From an uncultured Bacteroidota bacterium (GTDB taxonomy: Bacteria; Bacteroidota; Bacteroidia; Flavobacteriales; Flavobacteriaceae), in assembly GCA_903837025.1 (NCBI GenBank), contig CAILTC010000432.1:1-10078 (forward strand): DNA of 10,078 nucleotides, written 5' to 3'. The position numbers and the translations under genes are program-made. Within the stretch, counting starts at the first letter, position 1. The number at the start of each line of letters is the position of its first letter. The notes beneath the pieces are model-generated. The model had not been told where the DNA came from, did not search any database, and saw nothing but the letters and a program-made list of their open reading frames with translations. Shown piece after piece: positions 1 to 4,879 of the stretch.

Positions 1-101
1 ATATCTCCATACAAACTCCCAATAAGTACAAGTATTACTAAAATTTTAGAAGCAATCCAAGCGTACTTAGTTTTTATTATTAGAAATTTAAATTTGTCCA
101 T
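1..101 (-). CDS. 5' end of a short hypothetical protein with an N-terminal membrane segment (partial)
   Basis: The minus strand opens with ATG at 101-99 and stays open for 33 codons to the window edge, so only the N-terminus is visible. It begins MDKFKFLIIKTKY and continues into a hydrophobic stretch at about residues 15-30 (WIASKILVILVLIGSLYG). A lysine-rich start followed by a hydrophobic core fits an uncleaved signal anchor or a signal peptide. The gene lies on the same strand as the small secreted-protein gene upstream, separated by the palindromic element at 135-260. No family can be recognised from 33 residues. The call rests on an ATG, an open frame and a sensible export signal, so it could still be a chance frame. 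Confidence 0.45.
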   Translation of the reverse strand, partial: MDKFKFLIIKTKYAWIASKILVILVLIGSLYGD

Positions 102-134
102 CGTATTCAAGATTATAGTTCAATTCAATCACTG

Positions 135-260
135 CCAACGTTCTGGTACTACAGCGGGTTTGGTACTAAATTAAACCCTATTTTCGGATTTGCCAAATCT
201 CCCAAATACAAAACCATTTTTCCATTAAGCCAAATGCCCAAATCCGTTGTAGTGGCTGTT
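135..260. repeat. Imperfect palindromic element with terminal AAC/GTT, attC-like in layout
   Basis: Two 16-base arms face each other: ACTACAGCGGGTTTGG at 148-163 and its near reverse complement CCAAATCCGTTGTAGT at 238-253. They pair at 14 of 16 positions, and the two exceptions are G:T wobbles when the plus strand folds. The 74-base interior holds a smaller hairpin at 187-199 (GATTT, gcc, AAATC). Outside the arms AAC (137-139) can pair with GTT (258-260), leaving unequal spacers of 8 and 4 bases. This folded, asymmetric layout recalls integron attC sites, but the ends do not match the classical RYYYAAC/GTTRRRY consensus. It lies between two minus-strand genes and could also act as a terminator for the upstream one. 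Confidence 0.5.
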
Positions 261-272
261 ATGTGTAGTGCC
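258..272 (+). repeat. 15-bp box GTTATGTGTAGTGCC, left copy of an inverted pair
   Basis: This box matches the box on the opposite strand at 859-873 at 14 of 15 bases, differing only by G/A at position 11. The two copies point toward each other and enclose the small secreted-protein gene. The box overlaps the end of the palindromic element at 135-260. Confidence 0.6.
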
Positions 273-282
273 TTTCGGTATG

Positions 283-843
283 CTAAAAGTCAAATGATTG
301 AGTTGCATTTTCTTCAACTTGCTTTTCTAATGTACATTTTGAAAATTTCTTATCTCCAAAAAACATCGGGTCTTCAAAAAATATACTCAAACTTGGTAAT
401 TCATTAAAATATTTAACAGTCCCAATTTCAAACGTAATATAAAAATAGGATGACTTAAACGCAGATTCATTATTTCCCGACCATACTAAACTTAAAGTTG
501 AGAAATGAATTTCAGTAATTTTTTTCAAAACATTTTTCGGGACAAATATATCTTCTGTTTTATTGGATATTTTTATGGAAGTCCAATTTTTACCGTCATA
601 TTTTACCGTTATAATTTCTCCAGTTTTGTATGTCAATTGCGCTTCAATAAGCTTTCTTTTTCGGCTAACTATTTCATTACAAAATATGTTTAATTTCAAA
701 TCTGATGAATTCAACTTCACAACTTCCTTATTCTCAAAAGTAAATTTGAATGATTGTGGTTTTTCAAATCGGTCTTTATGTGCATAAATATTAGCAAAAG
801 TCAGAACGAAGATAAAAGTCAAAATTGATTTTATATTTCTCAT
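283..843 (-). CDS. Small secreted protein of unknown function
   Basis: Function not recognised. I place the start at the ATG at 843-841, giving 186 residues, because it is followed at once by a standard signal peptide: MRNIK, a hydrophobic core, then a likely cleavage after IYA near residue 21. An upstream in-frame ATG at 870 would add nine polar residues ahead of the signal peptide and overlap the repeated box at 859-873, so it is less likely. The mature protein is rich in Lys, Phe, Ser and Thr, with alternating hydrophobic residues suggesting beta structure, and has two cysteines and no membrane segment. It is probably periplasmic or cell-surface. The gene is very AT-rich, stands alone between two palindromic elements, and may be a cassette-like acquisition; that last point is inference. 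Confidence 0.6.
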   Translation of the reverse strand: MRNIKSILTFIFVLTFANIYAHKDRFEKPQSFKFTFENKEVVKLNSSDLKLNIFCNEIVSRKRKLIEAQLTYKTGEIITVKYDGKNWTSIKISNKTEDIFVPKNVLKKITEIHFSTLSLVWSGNNESAFKSSYFYITFEIGTVKYFNELPSLSIFFEDPMFFGDKKFSKCTLEKQVEENATQSFDF

Positions 844-858
844 TTTTCGGTTTTCTGT

Positions 859-873
859 GGCATTACACATAAC
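859..873 (-). repeat. 15-bp box GTTATGTGTAATGCC, right copy of an inverted pair
   Basis: On the minus strand this reads GTTATGTGTAATGCC, one base different from the plus-strand copy at 258-272. It lies 15 bases before the chosen ATG of the small secreted-protein gene and at the end of the palindromic element at 869-948, mirroring the arrangement at the other side of the gene. Confidence 0.6.
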
Positions 874-948
874 TTGTAAATACTACTGACGATGTCAGAC
901 TTATCACTCCAATATTGGGTCGCTTTGTCTGATAAAGGTCAGTGTTAT
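869..948. repeat. Nested palindromic element in the leader of the small secreted-protein gene
   Basis: Several complementary segments nest symmetrically: ATAAC 869-873 with GTTAT 944-948, ACTGAC 885-890 with GTCAGT 938-943, TTATCA 901-906 with TGATAA 930-935, around the self-complementary CCAATATTGG at 909-918. A competing local hairpin, CTGAC-gat-GTCAG at 886-898, uses the same left arm, so two exclusive folds are possible. As in the element at 135-260, the plus strand has AAC at the left end and GTT at the right end. If transcription starts near 950 this would form a structured 5' leader. Confidence 0.45.
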
Positions 949-956
949 TTTTCTTT

Positions 957-964
957 CAAATATA
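957..964 (-). promoter_or_regulatory. Putative Bacteroidetes -7 promoter element for the small secreted-protein gene
   Basis: The minus strand reads TATATTTG, a full match to TAnnTTTG, the Bacteroidetes -7 element. About 22 bases upstream is TTTC (990-987), one base from the -33 TTTG. Transcription would start near 950 and give a leader of roughly 107 bases before the ATG at 843. Short AT-rich motifs occur by chance in this DNA, hence the modest confidence. Confidence 0.35.
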
Positions 965-1049
965 TGTTATTTGTCTTATAAATCTTGAAAATGAATATTA
1001 TTATTTACTAACTTTTGTTAAACAAAATAATCATTTTTATTGCTGGTTT

Positions 1050-1145
1050 GCGTGAGGGATTGAAGCGGCATCCTCGTAGCGAAGCGAAGAGATACAGCGT
1101 AAAGCCCGACCCTGCTGTAACGAAAGTGAAAGCAAGGTCACGCCC
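1050..1145. repeat. Structured intergenic repeat of the type dispersed in Flavobacterium genomes
   Basis: This block runs from GCGTGAGGG to CACGCCC and is clearly richer in G+C than its surroundings. On the minus strand it can form two hairpins: TCTTCG with CGAGGA around CTTCGCTA, and CCTTGC with GCAGGG (one G:U pair). The ends GCGTGA/TCACGC are themselves complementary (1050-1055 with 1138-1143), so the unit can close on itself. I recall closely similar blocks (GGGCGTg.., GGGTCGGGC, GCCGCTTC.ATCCCTCACGC) as repeated intergenic elements in flavobacterial genomes, but could not check this here. It begins about 25 bases beyond the stop of the Nudix gene and may terminate or stabilise that transcript. 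The rest of the 844-1170 gap holds the elements at 859-964 and otherwise featureless AT-rich sequence. Confidence 0.6.
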
Positions 1146-1170
1146 CAATTATTCGCATTGCTTTTCGGGA

Positions 1171-1752
1171 TTAAACCAGATTATTTATTTTGGCATGTTG
1201 CAACAACATAATGGTTTTGGCATCTTTAATTTCGCCAGTGGCAATCATTGCATAAGCTTGGTCAAAAGTGTATTCAAGAACCTCGATATTCTCTTGTTCG
1301 GAAGCGAGTCCGCCACCTTCGTTTACTTTCATCGAAGCATCGTATTCGCCCACAAATAAATACAAAATTTCGGTCACGGCTCCGGGCGACATAAACGTTT
1401 CGAAGACTTTATGCACGGTCGAAAGGCGATAACCGGTTTCTTCTTCGGTTTCGCGAATGATGCATTGTTCGGGATGGTCTTTGTCTAAAAGTCCGGCGCA
1501 AACCTCGATCATCATTCCTGTTTTGTTTCCGTTGAGATAGCTTGGCAAACGAAATTGTCGTGTTAAAATCACGGTTTTTTGTGCCGAATTATAAAGCAAA
1601 ATAGCAGTGCCGTTTCCTCGGTCGTACACTTCGCGAACATGAGTTTGTGCGGGTTCTTCGTCTTTCTGATATTCGAAAGTGACTTTATTTAAGAGATACC
1701 AATTATCCGAAAGTAAATCGGTTTGCTGTATTGTTATGATTGGATTATTCAT
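1171..1752 (-). CDS. nudK: NudK-type Nudix hydrolase (GDP-mannose / nucleotide-sugar pyrophosphatase)
   Basis: At 193 residues this has the usual length of the NudK/ADP-sugar pyrophosphatase group, which hydrolyses nucleotide sugars such as GDP-mannose to a sugar phosphate and NMP in the cytosol using Mg2+. The family-typical N-terminal segment HVREVYDRGNGTAILLYN (38-55) and RQFRLPSYLNGN (65-76) are recognisable. The Nudix box runs from G87 to Y108, with the metal-binding helix RETEEETGY at 100-108. The distance from G87 to R100 is one residue shorter than the canonical pattern, as I recall for E. coli NudK, and the first box Glu is replaced. The closing segment GEIKDAKTIMLL also fits NudK. 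The ATG lies 25 bp beyond the stop of the GH5-like gene, so the two are probably cotranscribed. The DNA looks somewhat richer in G+C than its neighbours. Substrate is inferred from family. Confidence 0.85.
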   Translation of the reverse strand: MNNPIITIQQTDLLSDNWYLLNKVTFEYQKDEEPAQTHVREVYDRGNGTAILLYNSAQKTVILTRQFRLPSYLNGNKTGMMIEVCAGLLDKDHPEQCIIRETEEETGYRLSTVHKVFETFMSPGAVTEILYLFVGEYDASMKVNEGGGLASEQENIEVLEYTFDQAYAMIATGEIKDAKTIMLLQHAKINNLV

Positions 1753-1777
1753 TTTGTTGTAAGTTGTTTTGGCTAAA

Positions 1778-2809
1778 TTAAGGATTTCTTGCTTTTAAAC
1801 TAAGGTTTTTGAAAGTGGTTCCCCAATTATTATTGTTGTTATTATTGGGCAATCCTGCCGAAGTTAATAAGGCATCGGTGTCATTTTCGTCCTGTTTCCA
1901 GGTCCATGCACAAACCGAAATACCACGATTATAAATTAGATCTAAAAACGGTTGTGGATTCATTAAAACCCCAGCGTTCATAGGTGCAGTTTCTCCGAAA
2001 ATAATGGGTAAACTTTGTTGTTTCAACTGGTCTAAACGATTGCTGATTGAAGTGCTATTGTCTAAAATCCATTTTTCATACGCATGAATATCGAATACTA
2101 TATTTGATTTATTGGCAAGAAAAGAAGCGCCTTTATGGAGTAAAACACTTTCGTCTTGACCTTGCTCCGCACAAGGAACTAGAATGATATTATTGTTGCC
2201 GTTGTTTCGGATTATGGCAACTAATTCGTTCATGTCGTTCATCCAAATAGCATCGGTATAACCATCGGTTCGATCGTATCGGTAGGGTTCGTTCCAAACT
2301 TCTAACCAAACATCGGGCTGATCTTTGAATTGGATTGCCCATTGTTTTAATTTGATTTTAAAGTCATTTGACCAAAGCGTTTGTGTAGGACTTTTTCCGG
2401 TGAATATGTTGGCATTGGTACCGTCCCAACCAAAAGCACAAAGAATAGTGATTTTATGATTCGACCGATTTCCGTCGACGATGCTTTGCAATGAGTATAA
2501 ATAGGCGGCATTCGAATCTTGAATAGGACTTCCGGTTAACGGATTTTCCTTTACATTACCAATAAATTCCCGAACAATATCAATGTTCCAACTATTCATG
2601 TCGGTACTTGTGCCCCCAAAAGTATGAAAAGCATTGGCGCCAATAAGTTGTACAGGATTGGTTTTAAAGAGAATTTTGGAACCTGAAGTCGAGTATTCTT
2701 GATTTGGATTATTGGGTGTTGGTATTTCGTCTTTTTTACAAGAAAAAAGAAGCTGCAAACCCAAAAAGGATAAAAATAGAATTAAACTAATTTTACGTTT
2801 GAATATCAA
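1778..2809 (-). CDS. GH5-like glycoside hydrolase lipoprotein (cellulase/mannanase fold)
   Basis: The 343-residue product starts with a lysine-rich n-region (FKRK), a hydrophobic core and a lipobox-like LFSC with Cys24, followed by KKDE and a Pro/Asn linker to about residue 40. This predicts an outer-membrane or surface lipoprotein. The rest resembles a (beta/alpha)8 clan GH-A hydrolase: WNEP at 172-175 supplies the acid/base Glu174, FGET at 271-274 the nucleophile Glu273, with His242/Tyr244 and Trp302/Trp304 lining the cleft as is usual in GH5. Such enzymes cut beta-linked glucans or mannans; the substrate here is not predictable. No ATG is available: the frame is closed by TAA at 2824-2822 and the only suitable start is TTG at 2809-2807. 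Seven consecutive Asn (322-328) sit near the C-terminus. NudK follows after 25 bp. Confidence 0.8.
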   Translation of the reverse strand: MIFKRKISLILFLSFLGLQLLFSCKKDEIPTPNNPNQEYSTSGSKILFKTNPVQLIGANAFHTFGGTSTDMNSWNIDIVREFIGNVKENPLTGSPIQDSNAAYLYSLQSIVDGNRSNHKITILCAFGWDGTNANIFTGKSPTQTLWSNDFKIKLKQWAIQFKDQPDVWLEVWNEPYRYDRTDGYTDAIWMNDMNELVAIIRNNGNNNIILVPCAEQGQDESVLLHKGASFLANKSNIVFDIHAYEKWILDNSTSISNRLDQLKQQSLPIIFGETAPMNAGVLMNPQPFLDLIYNRGISVCAWTWKQDENDTDALLTSAGLPNNNNNNNWGTTFKNLSLKARNP

Positions 2810-2857
2810 GAAAGTTCTTTTTTAGTTAATTTTTTTTGAAAAGCAATTTACTATGAA

Positions 2858-2890
2858 AAAATCAATTTTAAACATTTTAAAATTGATTTT
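2858..2890. repeat. Perfect 15-bp hairpin with a 3-base loop upstream of the GH5-like gene
   Basis: AAAATCAATTTTAAA at 2858-2872 is the exact reverse complement of TTTAAAATTGATTTT at 2876-2890, with CAT between them. On the minus strand the stem leads into a short T-run, so it may act as a weak, second terminator behind purA. It may instead be a dyad-symmetric control site 49 bases before the TTG start of the GH5-like gene. The stem is almost purely A/T. Confidence 0.55.
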
Positions 2891-2893
2891 GAT

Positions 2894-2959
2894 AACCATT
2901 AAGACATTAAGTTTTATTTAGGATATGAACACTTAACGAATCTTAATCTCTTAATGGTT
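2894..2959. repeat. Inverted repeat AACCATTAAGA ... TCTTAATGGTT
   Basis: An exact 11-bp inverted repeat (2894-2904 and 2949-2959) encloses 44 bases containing further ATTAAG/CTTAA words. It lies in the 192-bp gap between purA and the GH5-like gene, between the hairpin at 2858-2890 and the purA terminator. It resembles low-complexity ATTAAG-rich intergenic repeats that I associate with Flavobacterium genomes (recall, unchecked). Confidence 0.45.
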
Positions 2960-2963
2960 TAAA

Positions 2964-2994
2964 TAAAAAAACGCTCTGAAATTTCAGAGCGTTT
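2964..2994 (-). terminator. Rho-independent terminator of purA
   Basis: A 26-base perfect palindrome at 2969-2994 (half-site AAACGCTCTGAAA) starts 7 bases after the purA stop codon. On the minus strand it runs directly into a T-run at 2971-2965. A GC-bearing stem followed by U residues is the standard intrinsic terminator shape, so the rel-fur-purA transcription probably ends here. Confidence 0.85.
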
Positions 2995-3001
2995 AGTAAT
3001 C

Positions 3002-4273
3002 TTATTTTAAAATTGTTTGCTTTCTGTCTGGTCCTACAGAAACAATTTTTATAGGAACTTCAACCGCTGCTTCAATGAATTCGATGTATTCTTTTAGCTC
3101 GATTGGTAATTCGTCATAAGTAGACATTCCTGTCAAATCTGCTTCCCAACCTTTCAATTCTTTATAAACTGGAGTTACATTTTCAGGTTCGATATTATAA
3201 GGAAAATGAGAAATATTCTTGCCTTTATAATTGTATTCGGTACATACTTTCAAAGTTGGGAAACCAGAAAGAATATCGCCTTTCATCATCATTAATTGCG
3301 TTACACCATTGATTTGAACAGCATATTTTAAGGCTACTAAATCTAACCAACCACAACGTCTTTGTCTTCCTGTAACTGAGCCAAATTCGTTTCCAACGCG
3401 TGCCATTGTTGCGCCATCTTCGTCGAAAAGTTCAGTAGGGAATGGGCCACTTCCTACACGAGTTACATACGCTTTGAAGATTCCGTAAACTTCTTTAATT
3501 TTATTTGGAGCAATTCCTAAACCAGTACAAGCACCTGCGGCAGTTGTATTGGATGAAGTTACAAACGGATAGGTTCCAAAATCTACATCAAGCAATGATC
3601 CTTGAGCACCTTCGCATAAAATTGCTTTTCCTGCTTTTTGAGCTTGGTGTAAATATTCTTCGCTGTCTATGAAATCTATTTTTTTCAATTCTTCGATAGA
3701 TTCAAAGAATTCTTTTTCCATTTCTGGTAAGTTGTATTGAATGTCTACGTTGTAGAAAGCAATCATTTCTTCATGCTTGTCAGCCAATGCTCGGTATCTT
3801 TCTTTGAAATCTTCCAATTCAATATCACCGACACGAATTCCGTTTCTACCGGTTTTGTCCATATAAGTTGGGCCAATACCTTTTAATGTAGAACCTATTT
3901 TTGCTTTACCTTTTGCTGCTTCCGAAGCGGCATCAAGCAAACGGTGCGTTGGTAAAATTAAATGTGCTTTTCTAGAAATTATTAATTTAGTTTTTATGTC
4001 TAAATTAAATTTGGCTAAACCTTCGATTTCTTTTTGGAAAACAACCGGATCAATTACCACTCCGTTTCCAATAATATTTACGGCAGTTTTATGAAAAATT
4101 CCAGAAGGAATTGTTCTCAAAACATGTTTGATTCCGTCGAATTCTAAAGTATGTCCTGCATTTGGGCCTCCTTGAAAACGTGCAATAATATCGTATTTTG
4201 AGGTAAGAACGTCAACAATTTTTCCTTTCCCTTCGTCTCCCCATTGTAATCCTAGTAATAAATCTACGGTCAT
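3002..4273 (-). CDS. purA: Adenylosuccinate synthase
   Basis: PurA makes adenylosuccinate from IMP and aspartate using GTP, the first committed step to AMP, in the cytosol. The protein is full length at 423 residues. The P-loop-like GDEGKGK is at 12-18 with the catalytic base Asp13, and GGPNAGHT at 35-42 supplies His41; both sit where they do in the E. coli enzyme. Other hallmarks are GSTLKGIGPTYMDK (about 127-140), SSNTTAAGACTG in the middle, TRVGSGPFPTEL, and RQRRCGWLDLVAL, which contacts nucleotide. The ATG start gives the MTVDLLLGLQWGDEG opening usual for the family. It lies 53 bp after the fur gene, on the same strand, and ends at a strong terminator. ppGpp is known to inhibit PurA in other bacteria, so linkage to rel two genes upstream is notable. 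No separate promoter was evident. Confidence 0.97.
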   Translation of the reverse strand: MTVDLLLGLQWGDEGKGKIVDVLTSKYDIIARFQGGPNAGHTLEFDGIKHVLRTIPSGIFHKTAVNIIGNGVVIDPVVFQKEIEGLAKFNLDIKTKLIISRKAHLILPTHRLLDAASEAAKGKAKIGSTLKGIGPTYMDKTGRNGIRVGDIELEDFKERYRALADKHEEMIAFYNVDIQYNLPEMEKEFFESIEELKKIDFIDSEEYLHQAQKAGKAILCEGAQGSLLDVDFGTYPFVTSSNTTAAGACTGLGIAPNKIKEVYGIFKAYVTRVGSGPFPTELFDEDGATMARVGNEFGSVTGRQRRCGWLDLVALKYAVQINGVTQLMMMKGDILSGFPTLKVCTEYNYKGKNISHFPYNIEPENVTPVYKELKGWEADLTGMSTYDELPIELKEYIEFIEAAVEVPIKIVSVGPDRKQTILK

Positions 4274-4326
4274 TCTATGTGTTATTTGTAGTTAATTTGT
4301 TGTTTATTATTATGTCAATTTCTGAA

Positions 4327-4791
4327 TTATACTTGTTCTTTTTCTTTTTTTATTCCATAAAAATATAAGGAATGATTGGTGATTTCGATATCAAATATTT
4401 CTTCGATTGTTTTTTTTATAGTTTGAATTCTTGGATCACAAAATTCGATAACTTCACCTGTATCTGTCATTATGATATGATCGTGTTGCTTGTCGAAATA
4501 CGATTTTTCATAATAGGCTTGATTTTGTCCGAACTGATGTTTTCGCACCAAAGCACATTCTAATAGCAACTCAATAGTATTGTATAAAGTGGCTCTGCTC
4601 ACTCTATAGTTCTTGTTTTTCATCTTGATATAGAGATTTTCTATATCAAAATGCTCTTCACTATTGTAGATTTCTTGAAGTATTGCGTAGCGTTCGGGAG
4701 TTTTCCGATGGGCTTTTTTTTCAAGATACATTGTGAAAACATTCTTTACAATTTCTTGATTTTTACTATTATCGATTGAAATTTGCGTCAT
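4327..4791 (-). CDS. fur: Fur-family metal-dependent transcriptional regulator
   Basis: The 154-residue product has the Fur layout: an N-terminal winged helix with [14 protein letters not shown] (29-42) and recognition helix [13 protein letters not shown] (64-76), then a dimerisation and metal domain with [15 protein letters not shown] (103-117). Likely regulatory-site ligands are His47, Glu95, His103 and His105, with His140 matching a later conserved His. The CxxC pair(s) that hold structural zinc in E. coli Fur are absent; only Cys79 and Cys118 are present, and the usual DCG reads DTG. I chose ATG at 4791 over the in-frame TTG at 4800, because that TTG lies inside the putative -7 element. 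It sits between rel (88 bp) and purA (53 bp). Metal and targets (iron uptake, peroxide or zinc) cannot be assigned from sequence; Fur, PerR and Zur remain options. Confidence 0.88.
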   Translation of the reverse strand: MTQISIDNSKNQEIVKNVFTMYLEKKAHRKTPERYAILQEIYNSEEHFDIENLYIKMKNKNYRVSRATLYNTIELLLECALVRKHQFGQNQAYYEKSYFDKQHDHIIMTDTGEVIEFCDPRIQTIKKTIEEIFDIEITNHSLYFYGIKKEKEQV

Positions 4792-4797
4792 ATCTGG

Positions 4798-4805
4798 CAA
4801 AGATA
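4798..4805 (-). promoter_or_regulatory. Putative Bacteroidetes -7 promoter element for fur
   Basis: The minus strand reads TATCTTTG, a full TAnnTTTG match, ending only 6 bases before the fur ATG. Transcription from it would start at or within a few bases of the ATG, giving a leaderless or nearly leaderless message. No TTTG -33 box is seen at the usual 19-23 base spacing. Confidence 0.4.
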
Positions 4806-4854
4806 AATTATTATTTTAAATGTATTTCATTTAAGATCCCAATTTGTAAATCTA

Positions 4855-4866
4855 ATCTATATAGAT
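4855..4866. repeat. 12-bp perfect palindrome in the rel-fur gap
   Basis: ATCTATATAGAT is self-complementary and lies about 50 bases upstream of the putative fur -7 element, 14 bases after the rel stop. It might be an operator, but it does not match the classical Fur box, and such AT palindromes arise by chance. Confidence 0.25.
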
Positions 4867-4879
4867 CGGCAAAAAAATC

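Noticed and set aside
505..787. Two overlapping plus-strand open frames of 62 and 74 codons
   Set aside because: Both are antisense to the small secreted-protein gene, whose signal peptide makes the minus strand the better choice.
1015..1359. Plus-strand open frame of 114 codons
   Set aside because: It runs through the structured repeat at 1050-1145 and antisense to the NudK gene, and has no recognisable protein features.
4372..4563. Plus-strand open frame of 63 codons
   Set aside because: It is antisense to conserved Fur coding sequence.
4792..4879. Fur box for autoregulation of fur
   Set aside because: The only palindrome, at 4855-4866, does not resemble the GATAATGATAATCATTATC type of site.
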